In this document: piece by piece, positions 1 to 7,053 of the stretch
Layout of the letters: every line of letters begins with the position of its first letter
Position numbering within the stretch: the stretch's first letter is position 1
NCBI GenBank assembly: GCA_016188575.1
Contig: JACPHN010000177.1
Location: 1-29,407, forward strand
Reading direction: 5' to 3'
Length of the DNA stretch: 29,407 nt
From: Candidatus Schekmanbacteria bacterium
Lineage (GTDB): Bacteria > CSSED10-310 > JACPHN01
Notes under the pieces: generated by a model
The model's database searches: none
The model's input: only the letters and a program-made list of their open reading frames with translations
Told to the model about the DNA's origin: nothing
Position numbers and translations under genes: made by a program

Positions 1-451
1 AGGAACGAAGGAAGGAAGGCAAGATCCGTGCCGCGGTCAATCGATCCGCGGAAACCGCGCAGCACTGGCCACCGGTCTTGACTTGCCAACGTCATCTCGA
101 GCTCTCGCGCCTGGGTATTTCGCCCACCGCCGGCGGCACGCGGCCGCGGCGGACCCGCGGGCGAAGCGGCGCGATTCCTCGCGCCCCACGCTCAGGATTG
201 CACGCGCGTACGACCGCGTCAAGGTGCAAGCAGATGAAGCCGAAACGCAAGCAAACCTTGCACCCGACGCGCCCTCTTTCCCCCGCCACGATGGCACAGC
301 CATCGCCTTTCGCCCCCACCCGCCGCGCTCCCCCGCCGCACTCCCCGCAAGCAAACCTTGCACCCCGGTCCCGAGGTGACGGACCGCAGCAGTGAACCCC
401 GGCTTGCGCCAGGGTGACGCGGCAAGACATAAGGTGACGGTGCACCATGCG
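1..451. other. Non-coding, repeat-bearing stretch
   Basis: I see no convincing gene here; the open frames on both strands are mutual shadows of GC-rich DNA with poor protein character (runs of Arg, Ala and Pro). It holds an exact 20-bp direct repeat (246-265 and 346-365). Around 360-440 there are short hairpin-like pieces such as CCCCGGC-TTG-CGCC followed by AGGGTGACG, resembling fragments of dispersed extragenic repeats. It lies downstream of the broken DruA-type gene and may be further decayed debris of it. Confidence 0.5.
246..365. repeat. 20-bp direct repeat with exact 100-bp period
   Basis: The same 20 bases (containing GCAAG-CAAAC-CTTGC, a 5-bp hairpin) occur at 246-265 and 346-365, exactly 100 bp apart. 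The DNA between is C-rich. Related inverted pieces (AAGGTGCAAGC near 221-232) lie just upstream. Only two copies are present, so this is not an array; a duplicated remnant of a dispersed repeat is the simplest reading. Confidence 0.6.
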
Positions 452-966
452 TCACGTCTCTGAAGGAGGCGGCCTCTCGTCGCGAATCCGCCATGAAAAA
501 CGCGCCATGGCGATGGCGAACCGAATGTTGCCGCCACCTTGCGGATATTGGCTCGCCGCGCCGGGTCGGACCAATCGATCCACTCGCCGCGGACACGCAG
601 ACGAAGCACGGTCGCGCTGACGGCGCGGGCGGCGATCGCGCCGCAGCGCGCGCTGACCGCAAGATATCCGGTGCGCGCGCCCGGCAGCGGGCCCGCGCCC
701 GGCGGGTGATTGTCTTCCAAGAGCTACTTCCAAGTCTCGTACGACCCGGAGCGTCTCGGGCCGACCGGCAGGAGCTCGACACCGCCGAGCGCCTCGAGAC
801 TGCAGCCGAGGACGCCGCCCTGAGGATCTCGCCAGTCGAGCCACCTACAGACCAACCGGGAAAGTTGGGTGCGAGACATCTCGGGCCTCGCCCTCGCCGC
901 TCCCTCGATTCGCTCGAGAAGCTCCGCATTGAAATATCGACCGTTCACCCACATGCTCCATGACAC
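452..966 (-). pseudogene. Degraded DruA-type (DUF4338) gene
   Basis: The minus frame starting near 966 reads like the N-terminus of DUF4338 proteins, the family that includes Druantia DruA and many DruA-annotated mobile-element proteins: GRYFNAELLERI, then SRTQLSRLVCRWLDWRDPQGG, a leucine-rich stretch and a VELLPVG segment. An in-frame TAG at 724-726 interrupts it. The same frame resumes directly after with the next family block (NHPPG, then GARTGYLAVS, then RVRGEWIDWSDPARRANIRKV), where the family has a HxLG / RYLV / RDxWIGWs pattern. After about position 520 the frame loses family character and a neighbouring frame carries a short NIRFAIA-like match, so a frameshift is likely as well. The stop and frameshift make it a pseudogene. 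The family assignment rests on motif memory; there are no other Druantia genes nearby. Confidence 0.6.
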
Positions 967-978
967 AGAGCACCCGCC

Positions 979-1068
979 CCTCCCCCCGCTTACGGGGGGA
1001 GGTGAGTTGGGGGGTCTTCATGATGCGCTTCCCGCGCAGCTTGGAGGCTAGCCGGCGGTGGATTCAGG
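979..1068 (-). repeat. Dispersed 3'-end repeat, copy A, with G/C hairpin
   Basis: Two parts are joined. A perfect 10-bp hairpin at 979-1002 (CCTCCCCCCG, loop CTTA, CGGGGGGAGG) is followed by a roughly 46-bp block at 1023-1068. Read in the direction of the MFS gene the block starts CCTGAATCCACCGCC and ends GCTGCGCGGGAAGCGCAT. The block recurs at 17633-17678 (minus) and 20777-20822 (plus). Here it overlaps the 3' end of the MFS gene and supplies its last codons (ending Pro-Glu-Ser-Thr-Ala-Gly) and its TAG stop. The hairpin just beyond the stop could act as a terminator or mRNA-stabilising stem, although no T-run follows. Confidence 0.75.
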
Positions 1069-2310
1069 GCGGGCCGAATCCAGAGACGAGCCCGACTTCG
1101 CCATCAGCGCGAACCACGTCAAGGCCACCGGCAGACAAAACGCGCCGAACGCCGAACCTACCTGCGCCGGCGAAAAGCCGCGCAAGAGCAGGCCGGTGGC
1201 CAGCATCGACATCTGCGTGACCGCCCCGAACAGCGCGTAGTGGATCGCGAACACCCGCCCGAGCATCGACGCCGGGGTGTGAAGCTGCATGAGCGTGGTG
1301 TCCAGCGCCATGATGACACCTCCAAACGCGCGCATCACGACCAGAATCGCGGCCCCCGTCAGCAAGCTGCCGGCGTTCGCGAACAGCATGAAGGAGAGGC
1401 CCTGGCCGACGTAGGCGACGCCGAACGCGATTTTCATGGCCCGCGCCGCGCCGCTGAGGTACCGCCCCACGACCCAGCTTCCCGCGACCACGCCCAACCC
1501 CTGGCTCGCGTAGAGCACCCCGAGCCCCGAGTCTCCGGCGCGAAAAACGTCCGCGCTGAACACCGGGACCAGCAGGTGGTAGGCGCCGCCGACCACCCCC
1601 CAGGACAGCCCCGCCGCGATCAGCCCGAGCACCACCGGCTCGCGGAGAATGAATCGCGCCGCGGCGGTCCCGGTCACACGCTGCCCGGCCAGCGGTTCGC
1701 CGCGTTGGCCGGCATCGGCGTCCCGCGCCGGAGCGATCGCGACCCGGCTCACGAGCACCGCCGAGATGACGAAAGACGCGCTGTTGAGCACAAACGCCAC
1801 CTCCCGCCCCAGCGTCGCCGCCAGCAGCCCGCCGAGCGCGGCGCCGATCACCGCGATCACGCCCCACGCGGTCGTCATCAAGGCATTCGCGGTCAGGAGC
1901 TGCTCGCGCCGCGCGATCACCGGCAGTGCCGCCTGCCGCGCGGGATTGAACAGGCCCGAGCACACCGACATCACCACGCGAATCACAAACACGACCGGCA
2001 GCCAGCGTGCCGCGAGCAGATACCCGAGCACCAGAACGGCGCGCGCCAGATCCGCGCTCACCATGAGCCGGCGCTTGTCGCAGCGGTCCACCACGCCGCC
2101 GATGAATGGCGCCAGCACCAGCGCCGGCAGCGCTTCGCAGATGAACAGCAGCCCGATGAGCAGCGGCGACCCCGTGTTGCCATAGACCAACCCGAGGAGC
2201 GCAATGGTATTGAACCAGTCTCCCAGGATGCTGATCGCGTGCACCGCAAACAGGCGGCGAAAGCTCGCGTTGCCGGCGAGCAGCGCCCGATATGAGCCGA
2301 CCGGTCGCAC
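1048..2310 (-). CDS. MFS transporter (enterobactin-exporter/MFS_3 type)
   Basis: A 420-residue integral membrane protein with about twelve hydrophobic segments, spread over the whole length as in a major facilitator. The cytoplasmic loop between helices 2 and 3 has the MFS signature-like GGVVDRCDKRRLM. The N-terminal block (FRRLFAVHAISILGDWFNTIALLGLVY) is typical of the EntS/MFS_3 group of exporters for siderophores, drugs or other small molecules. The start is GTG at 2308-2310, 39 bp after the permease stop, so it is probably the last gene of the metal-importer operon; co-transcription suggests a metal-linked substrate, but the sequence does not say which. The C-terminal tail and stop codon come from dispersed repeat copy A, so the native end may have been altered by repeat insertion. 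Confidence 0.88.
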   Translation of the reverse strand: MRPVGSYRALLAGNASFRRLFAVHAISILGDWFNTIALLGLVYGNTGSPLLIGLLFICEALPALVLAPFIGGVVDRCDKRRLMVSADLARAVLVLGYLLAARWLPVVFVIRVVMSVCSGLFNPARQAALPVIARREQLLTANALMTTAWGVIAVIGAALGGLLAATLGREVAFVLNSASFVISAVLVSRVAIAPARDADAGQRGEPLAGQRVTGTAAARFILREPVVLGLIAAGLSWGVVGGAYHLLVPVFSADVFRAGDSGLGVLYASQGLGVVAGSWVVGRYLSGAARAMKIAFGVAYVGQGLSFMLFANAGSLLTGAAILVVMRAFGGVIMALDTTLMQLHTPASMLGRVFAIHYALFGAVTQMSMLATGLLLRGFSPAQVGSAFGAFCLPVALTWFALMAKSGSSLDSARPESTAG

Positions 2311-2349
2311 TACCTGAGCAGCACCGGGGACAAATCCGCCGACAACAGG

Positions 2350-3201
2350 CTACCTCCCCCGCGGGCGCAGGAACCGCGCCACCGTGGCCAGCACGTACAC
2401 CGCGGCGGCGGCTATGACGATCGCTGGCTCGGGGCTCACGGGCAGCCCGTAGACCGCCGCCCTCGGAATGACCGTCAGGAAGGCATTGAGCGCGATGGAG
2501 ACCCAGATGATCCCCGCCAGCCGCGGCACGAACCGCGACGCCGTAGCCGCGGGCAAGCTCAACAGCGCGATGACGAGGATGAGGCCGACGACCTGCGTCA
2601 GGCAGATCACCGTCAGCGCCACGAGGACGAGCAGCACCATGTTGGTGGACAGCAGACCGATCCCCTGGAGCTGCGCTTGCTCGGCGTCGAGGCAGAGCGC
2701 GAGAAACCGCTTGTGATAGAGCAACGCCACGACCACGATGACGAGGTCGATGCCGGCCATGAGCCAGACGTCGCCGGGGCTCACGAAGACGATGTTTCCG
2801 AACAGGTAGCTCATGAGCTCGGTGTGATACCCCGGCGTGAACTTGATGAGCACGATGCCGATCGCCATGCCGATCGCCCACAGCGCCCCGATCAGGGTGT
2901 CGAGCTGCTCGCGCACGCGGTGGTGGACGATGCTCAGCAGCACCGCGCCGGCGACGGAGGAGATCGCGGCGCCGTGGATCGGCGCGAGCCAACCGAAGGT
3001 ACCAGGGAACATCGTGGCGGCGAAGATCGCCGCCCCCACGCCGCCGACGGCCATGTGCGCGATCGCCGCGGCGAGAAACACGATCCGGCGCGTCACCACG
3101 TAGGGGCCGACGATGCCGCACGCCACGCTCGCCAGCAGCCCGGCGAGAAGCCCCGTCAGCAGGAACGGATTGCTGCTCATGTCCCTAAAGAAATCGATCA
3201 T
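2350..3201 (-). CDS. Zinc/manganese-type ABC transporter permease
   Basis: 283 residues with eight or nine hydrophobic segments; a member of the ABC-3 (ZnuB/MntB/TroC) permease family that moves Zn2+, Mn2+ or Fe2+ into the cytoplasm. Family features are the N-terminal FLLTGLLAGLLASVACGIVGPYVVTRR-like block, the AAIAHMAVGGVG segment (usually a SHxxLPG-type loop) and LLVLVALTVICLTQVVG followed by the AxAxLPAATA motif near residue 190. I chose ATG at 3199-3201 because it overlaps the ATPase stop as ATGA and the homology begins there; upstream codons are Arg/Pro-rich read-through of the ATPase gene. It pairs with the ATPase and binding-protein genes upstream. Metal specificity cannot be read from this gene alone. 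Confidence 0.9.
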   Translation of the reverse strand: MIDFFRDMSSNPFLLTGLLAGLLASVACGIVGPYVVTRRIVFLAAAIAHMAVGGVGAAIFAATMFPGTFGWLAPIHGAAISSVAGAVLLSIVHHRVREQLDTLIGALWAIGMAIGIVLIKFTPGYHTELMSYLFGNIVFVSPGDVWLMAGIDLVIVVVALLYHKRFLALCLDAEQAQLQGIGLLSTNMVLLVLVALTVICLTQVVGLILVIALLSLPAATASRFVPRLAGIIWVSIALNAFLTVIPRAAVYGLPVSPEPAIVIAAAAVYVLATVARFLRPRGR

Positions 3202-3992
3202 TCCGCGGCCACTCCTGCTTCGCGGACGCCCAATCCCGCCGGGCCTGCGGTGTCGGCGTGGAAGTTGCAAACTCCCAGAAACGTCTTGACGAAATCCTCC
3301 GGGGTGATGGCGCCGGGGGAGTATAGCGACAGGGTGCGGTTCACCAGAGCGATCCTTCTGAGGTGATGGCAGACGACGTGCACGTCGTGGCTGACCATGA
3401 CGATGGTCATGCGCTCGTTGAGGCGATGCAGCAAGTCGAGCAGGTCGCGCTTGCGGCTGAGGTCCACGCCGGTGGTGGGTTCGTCAAGGAGGAGCAGCCG
3501 AGCGTCGGCGGCGAGTGCGCGCGCTATGAGCACGCGCTGGCGCTGGCCTCCCGACAAGGAGGAAATGGGCCGGTGCGTGTAGGACTCGGTCCCGGTGAGC
3601 CGAAGCGCCTCGTGGGCGGCGTCCTTGTGCTCGCTGCCGTAGCGAAAACCCCACGGAGTGCGGCTGAGCCTGCCCATGAGCACAACGTCGAAGGCCGTGG
3701 CAGGCACGGAAGGGTCGACGGCCCCCACCTGGGGCACGTAACCGATGCGGGCCCGCGCCTTCTCGGGGCGCGCACCCATGACCTGGACGGTGCCGCGCTG
3801 CGGCGTGCACTGGCCGAGCAGAATGCGCAGGAGAGTCGTCTTGCCACCGCCGTTGGGACCGATGATCCCGAGAAACTCGCCGGCCTCGATCGTCAAATCG
3901 ACGTTCTCGAGCACCGGCGGCGCCGAGCTCGCGTCCTCGTACCAGAACGTGATGTTCTCCAGCTTTGCCAGTGGGGTCGGAGGAGGTGCCAT
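3198..3992 (-). CDS. Zinc/manganese-type ABC transporter ATP-binding protein
   Basis: 264-residue ABC ATPase that powers metal import with the neighbouring permease. All catalytic motifs are present: Walker A GPNGGGKT (about 45-52), Q-loop Gln in GYVPQ (about 88), signature LSGGQRQRVLIARAL (from about 146), Walker B LLLLDEPTTGVD (about 166-177) and the switch His in VSHDVH (about 202). The GGGKTTLLRILLG and PEKARARIGYVPQ blocks match the ZnuC/MntA-type subfamily of ABC ATPases. The length is normal. The gene begins 56 bp after the stop of the binding-protein gene and overlaps the permease start by 4 bp, so translation is probably coupled. Confidence 0.93.
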   Translation of the reverse strand: MAPPPTPLAKLENITFWYEDASSAPPVLENVDLTIEAGEFLGIIGPNGGGKTTLLRILLGQCTPQRGTVQVMGARPEKARARIGYVPQVGAVDPSVPATAFDVVLMGRLSRTPWGFRYGSEHKDAAHEALRLTGTESYTHRPISSLSGGQRQRVLIARALAADARLLLLDEPTTGVDLSRKRDLLDLLHRLNERMTIVMVSHDVHVVCHHLRRIALVNRTLSLYSPGAITPEDFVKTFLGVCNFHADTAGPAGLGVREAGVAAE

Positions 3993-4048
3993 GAGGTTAT
4001 CAGGATCGCGAAGGCCGCGAGGCGCCGCGAGCAGCGCCGGCGGCGCGG

Positions 4049-4915
4049 TTATTCGGTGGAAAAGGAGTGCACGAACGCGTCACATGCGGATCGCAGGTTT
4101 TCGGGGATGTCGGGAGCCTGGGGATCGAGCCGCTGGAGCCTGGCGCCGACCGCATCCGCTACTGCGCGCGCCCCCTGCCCCGCAATCTGCGGCTGCACGA
4201 AGATGACGGTGATGCGTTCGCTGCCGGCCTGCTGCTGCAGCCGCGTCAGCTCGGCGTCGGTCGGCTCCTTCCCCTCGATCTCGATCGCGACCTGTCGCAG
4301 GCCATAGGCGTCGGCAAAATATCCCCACGCCGGGTGGTAGACGAAGATCGCCCGCCCGGCGAAGGGCGCGAGCCGCCCGCGCAGCTCGTCGTCGAGCGCC
4401 GTGAGCTGTCGTTTGAGGGCCTGCAGGTTTTGCTCGTACAGCGCGGCGCGGTCGGCGTGCAGCCCGCCTAGCGCGCGCGCGATGTTCTCCGCTTGCAGAG
4501 CGGCCGTCTTGGGGCTGAGCCAGAGGTGCGGATCGTCCGCCTCGATGTCGGCGGTCCCCTGGTGGCGGTGGCCGCCCACGTGGCGCAGCGGGATGTCCGC
4601 GCGCAGGTCGACGATCCGCAACCCGGCGGAGCTTTGCAGCGCCGCAAACCAACGCCCTTGCTCGAAGGAGACGCCCGCCCGGAAGTAGACCTCGGCCTGC
4701 ATGGTCCAGCTCACCTGAACGTCGGTCGGCTGAAAGGCCGCGTGGCTGTCGAAGGGACCGAGGAGCGAAGCGACCTCAGCGCCGTCGCCGGCGATCCGCT
4801 CGATGAGCCATCGATGTGGTGGCAAGCTGGTGGCCACGCGCAGCGCTCGCCTGGGGCCGTGGTCGCCACACGCCAGGGCGCACGCCAGCGCCAGAGCGCC
4901 CGCCAGTACTATCAT
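4049..4915 (-). CDS. Metal ABC transporter substrate-binding protein (ZnuA/TroA type)
   Basis: 288 residues from the ATG at 4913-4915; a longer frame upstream is rejected because its extra residues are encoded by a GC-rich hairpin repeat. The N-terminus is a short hydrophobic signal followed by Cys-Gly-Asp, so it may be a lipoprotein, although the lipobox (ALAC) is imperfect. Cluster A-1/TroA features include GPFDSHAAFQPTDVQ (metal His about 58), YFRAGVSFEQG, a His-rich loop HVGGHRHQ (about 112-119), DPHLWLSPKTA (His about 130), a helix-rich spacer, and YHPAWGYFADAYGL (His about 194) followed by EIEGKEPTDAEL. The His-rich loop is typical of zinc-binding ZnuA more than of manganese forms, so zinc is the likelier cargo (inference). 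It is the first gene of the operon. No clear Zur box was seen upstream. Confidence 0.88.
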   Translation of the reverse strand: MIVLAGALALACALACGDHGPRRALRVATSLPPHRWLIERIAGDGAEVASLLGPFDSHAAFQPTDVQVSWTMQAEVYFRAGVSFEQGRWFAALQSSAGLRIVDLRADIPLRHVGGHRHQGTADIEADDPHLWLSPKTAALQAENIARALGGLHADRAALYEQNLQALKRQLTALDDELRGRLAPFAGRAIFVYHPAWGYFADAYGLRQVAIEIEGKEPTDAELTRLQQQAGSERITVIFVQPQIAGQGARAVADAVGARLQRLDPQAPDIPENLRSACDAFVHSFSTE

Positions 4916-4986
4916 TGCCGGCCCCACTGACCGCGCCCGCGCAAGCAGCGCACGGGCGAAATCTCGCTCTTCCCCCCACCCTGGCC

Positions 4987-5008
4987 CTCCCCCCCCGCGC
5001 GGGGGGAG
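4987..5008. repeat. G/C-only palindrome upstream of the metal operon
   Basis: CTCCCCCCCC, then GCGC, then GGGGGGAG forms a near-perfect palindrome. The flanking text (ACCCTGGCCCTCC and GGAGATTGCGCC) resembles the hairpin parts of repeats at 979-1002 and 17588-17615 but lacks the adjoining 46-bp block. It lies about 70 bp upstream of the binding-protein start, where a hairpin in the 5' leader or a read-through barrier is possible. Confidence 0.6.
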
Positions 5009-5138
5009 CGGAGATTGCGCCTGTCCAGGCTTCAGCCGAGCTCCCATGAGGATGCCCCCCACTCCGCCGGCCCCGGGCGCCGCCGATCGCTGCGGCCCGC
5101 TCCAAACCGCGAGAGTATCTGGTTCATCAGCGTGTTCA

Positions 5139-5330
5139 TCAGCGTGGGTCGCCGTACACAGCGACGCGATTGCGACCTTCGTGCTTCGCGCGGTAGAGCG
5201 CGACGTCGGCGAGATGGATCAGCTCCAGATGATCCTTCATTGATTCCTCTGCGGCCGCCATCAGACCGGTCTCGGGGCGTCCGGAGCTGGCGGACATGCG
5301 ATGCCTGAGCGCTCGCGGTGGGGCACACAA
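5139..5330 (-). pseudogene. C-terminal remnant of a GGDEF (diguanylate cyclase) domain
   Basis: The last 40 or so codons read LELIHLADVALYRAKHEGRNRVAVYGD and then stop, which is the conserved C-terminal end of GGDEF domains (ADxALYxAKxxGRNRV). No GG(D/E)EF active-site motif or upstream half of the domain is found in any minus frame before the next gene, and the N-terminal part of this frame is not domain-like. I infer a 5'-truncated diguanylate cyclase gene. It cannot make c-di-GMP. Confidence 0.7.
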
Positions 5331-5472
5331 TCCGCCTCTGCACGCACCAGGCTGGCCTCACGCCTCGCGCGGATCATAGAACCGACGGCCCCTAGGGTCA
5401 AGGATCGCTCATGGCGGACGAGCCCCCTGCAGCGCCACGGAGGGAGGGGAAAGCTACGCGCATGTAACTTTC

Positions 5473-5501
5473 TTGACTCCTGACCCACCGCCAGGTACGA
5501 T
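5473..5501 (+). promoter_or_regulatory. Sigma70-type promoter for the porin-like gene
   Basis: TTGACT at 5473-5478 and TACGAT at 5496-5501 are separated by exactly 17 bp, matching consensus at 5/6 and 4/6 positions. The only plus-strand gene downstream before the next gene is the porin-like gene at 5699, so transcription would start near 5508 and make a leader of about 190 nt. Confidence 0.55.
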
Positions 5502-5507
5502 TGTCGC

Positions 5508-5698
5508 GCGGCGAGGCGGTTCTGGGGAGCACCCAGCGGGCCTGAAGACGGGACATTCCGCTGGGCGACCGGCAGCGAGCGCTGCGGCACGATTTGTGCA
5601 GAGACGATCCCAGCGACGCCACGCGTCAGGCTCCCATACGCATCGGGGCCGACGTTCCCGGCCGTTTTTTTCGCCAAATCGGCATGATGGAGGTACGA
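5508..5698 (+). promoter_or_regulatory. Structured 5' leader with alternative hairpins
   Basis: Between the predicted start of transcription and the ATG there are several exact stems. CTGGG (5522-5526) can pair with CCCAG (5532-5536), while the same CCCAGCGG (5532-5539) can instead pair with CCGCTGGG (5558-5565), an 8-bp stem. GCAGCG-AG-CGCTGC forms a perfect hairpin at 5572-5585. A terminator-like hairpin lies at 5647-5671. The ribosome-binding site GGAGG is at 5689-5693. Mutually exclusive stems before a terminator suggest attenuation or a riboswitch-like element; I do not recognise a known riboswitch class. The structure reading is by eye. Confidence 0.4.
5647..5671 (+). terminator. Intrinsic-terminator-like hairpin inside the leader
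   Basis: GGCCG (5647-5651), a 7-nt loop, CGGCC (5659-5663), then G and seven T residues. The stem is short but entirely G-C, and the T-run is the longest nearby. It ends 17 nt before the ribosome-binding site of the porin-like gene, so it would cut transcription before the gene rather than after one. Confidence 0.5.
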
Positions 5699-6463
5699 AT
5701 GAGCTCGAAGGTCAGATTTCAGGTATTCGCCCAGGCGTTCATGGTTGCCCTCGGAGTCATGGCCGCCGCCGGCGCGGGTGCAGAGGAAAGCTCGCCCGCC
5801 GTTTCCGTAGATGCCGCCGTCTTCTCCTCCTATCTCTGGCGCGGCCAGGTCCTCAATGACGAGGCCGCGCTACAGCCCGCGCTCACCGTGTCCAAGAGCG
5901 GGCTCTCGATCAATCTCTGGCACTCCATGGACCTGACCAGTCGCGCGGATGCCAAGGGCGACTTTTCCGAGATGGATCTGACGCTCGCCTATGGTCGCAG
6001 CTTCGACGCGGTTGGAATCAACGGCGGTCTGGCGTACTACACGTTTCCGGGCCCAGGGAAGGGCGCCCAGGGCATCGAGGCCTTTCTGAGCCTGTCCGCC
6101 GCCGTCCCCGCCTCGCCGGCCGTCGCCGTCTACTATGGATTCAACGGCTTGCAAGGAGTGTACGCTTCGCTGTCGCTGGGGCATTCGTTCTCCTTCAGCG
6201 AGAAATATGGCCTCGCACTTGGCGTGACCGCTGGATACGGAACTGACAAGTACAACAAGCTTTACTTCGGGGTCGACGAGAACAGGATGAACGACGTCAC
6301 GGCTTCGGCAACGTTTTCCGCCGGGGTGACGGACGCACTTACGGTCAAGCCCATCCTGCAGTATACGGTGCTTGTCGACGACAAGATTGCGGACGGAGGA
6401 ACGGCAATCTACGGGGACGACAGCAAATTTGCCGGCGGTATTGCGCTTAGCTACTCGCTCTGA
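5699..6463 (+). CDS. TorF-family putative porin (Gcw_chp/TIGR02001 type)
   Basis: 254 residues starting at the ATG preceded by GGAGG at 5 nt. A Sec signal peptide covers about residues 1-28 (FMVALGVMAAAGAGA, cleavage before EESSP). The mature part is alternating beta-strand-rich with aromatic girdles (VDAAVFSSYLWRGQVLND, GINGGLAYYTFPG, YGLALGVTAGYG) and ends in LSYSL, so a small outer-membrane barrel is likely. The block SSYLWRG-Q-x10-P is the hallmark of the Gcw_chp family, whose members are annotated TorF-type porins; their substrate is generally not known. It is a single gene, convergent with the acetyltransferase gene, whose 3' end it overlaps by 13 bp. Expression may be controlled through the structured leader upstream. 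Confidence 0.8.
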   Translation: MSSKVRFQVFAQAFMVALGVMAAAGAGAEESSPAVSVDAAVFSSYLWRGQVLNDEAALQPALTVSKSGLSINLWHSMDLTSRADAKGDFSEMDLTLAYGRSFDAVGINGGLAYYTFPGPGKGAQGIEAFLSLSAAVPASPAVAVYYGFNGLQGVYASLSLGHSFSFSEKYGLALGVTAGYGTDKYNKLYFGVDENRMNDVTASATFSAGVTDALTVKPILQYTVLVDDKIADGGTAIYGDDSKFAGGIALSYSL

Positions 6464-6948
6464 GAGGGAGTTTGCCGGAGCTGCCTTGACACGGGCATGC
6501 TCATGAAGGTGAGGTCTGTCGTGTAGCTCGCGCCCAGCCCCTCGTAGAAGGCGAAGGCCGACCTGTTCGCGTTGTATACCGCCCAGAACATCTCCTCGGC
6601 ACCGCCGCGGCGGCATGCGTCCGCCGCTGCCGCCATCAGGGCCGCACCCGCTCCCCGCCTGCGGAACCGCGGGGCGACGTACAGGTCGACGACGTACAGG
6701 CGTCGCATCGCCCGATCGGAATCGTAGGCGAAGTGATAGAAGAGGTACCCCGCGATCTCGCTGTCGGTCTCGGCAACCAGCGCCGCGAAGGCAGCGTCGG
6801 GAGCGAAGCCGTCGCGCCGGAAAGCGGCGGCGTCAAACCGGATGTCAGTTGTGTCGCCGAGCTCGCGGAGGTACGCGGCGAACTCGCCATGCAACCTCGC
6901 AACGGCTTCCGCGTCCCCTGGCACGGCAGCGCGAATGTAAAGAGCCAT
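6451..6948 (-). CDS. GNAT-family N-acetyltransferase
   Basis: 165 residues from the ATG at 6946-6948. The fold is clear: an N-terminal YIRAAVPGDAEAVARL (motif C), central IAGYLFYH and RRLYVVDLYVAPRFRRRGAGAALM (about 83-104), which contains the acetyl-CoA pyrophosphate loop R-R-x-G-x-G (about 97-101), and the late block WAVYNANRSAFAFYEGLGA (motif B). The pattern is close to spermidine/diamine-acetyltransferase-like GNATs (ALYI-RAA start, YxSDxAMRRLYVxDLYV), but the substrate is not defined. A much longer frame running upstream through the inverted repeat is rejected. The 3' end overlaps the porin gene by 13 bp in convergent orientation. Confidence 0.88.
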   Translation of the reverse strand: MALYIRAAVPGDAEAVARLHGEFAAYLRELGDTTDIRFDAAAFRRDGFAPDAAFAALVAETDSEIAGYLFYHFAYDSDRAMRRLYVVDLYVAPRFRRRGAGAALMAAAADACRRGGAEEMFWAVYNANRSAFAFYEGLGASYTTDLTFMSMPVSRQLRQTPSQSE

Positions 6949-6964
6949 GAGTACCTTCAGGGTA

Positions 6965-7053
6965 AGGACCCGTAACGAAATAACTGTGTCGAGCACCGAA
7001 GCCGGCGGCCTTCGCAGCCGGCCGAATGCAACAGTTATTTCGTTACGGGTCCT
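6965..7053. repeat. 89-bp element with perfect terminal inverted repeats
   Basis: Arms at 6965-6987 and 7031-7053 are perfect 23-bp inverted repeats (each carries the pair CGTAACGAAATAA / TTATTTCGTTACG). The 43-bp centre contains two GCCGGC blocks (7001-7006, 7017-7022) that can form an inner stem. The element sits between the flavoprotein and acetyltransferase genes, both read leftward. Its right arm supplies the last codons (Pro-Val-Thr-Lys) and TAA stop of the flavoprotein gene. It looks like a miniature inverted-repeat element; possible flanking AGGG duplications (6959-6962, 7055-7058) are weak. In mRNA it would form a strong hairpin at the 3' end of the flavoprotein message. Confidence 0.75.

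Noticed and set aside
246-365. A possible CRISPR array
   Set aside because: Only two repeat copies, 80-bp spacer, no cas genes or leader.
452-966. A functional Druantia defence system
   Set aside because: The DruA-type gene is interrupted by a stop and frameshift, and no druE-type helicase gene is present.
1064-3121. A 685-codon minus-strand open frame over the MFS and permease genes
   Set aside because: It is the out-of-frame shadow of both genes: Arg/Ala/Gly-rich, no membrane segments, no family blocks.
4916-5138. A Zur operator upstream of the metal importer
   Set aside because: No AT-rich Zur-type dyad was visible; the gap is dominated by a G/C hairpin.
5139-5330. A complete diguanylate cyclase
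   Set aside because: Only the last 40 codons are domain-like; no GGDEF motif is found upstream.
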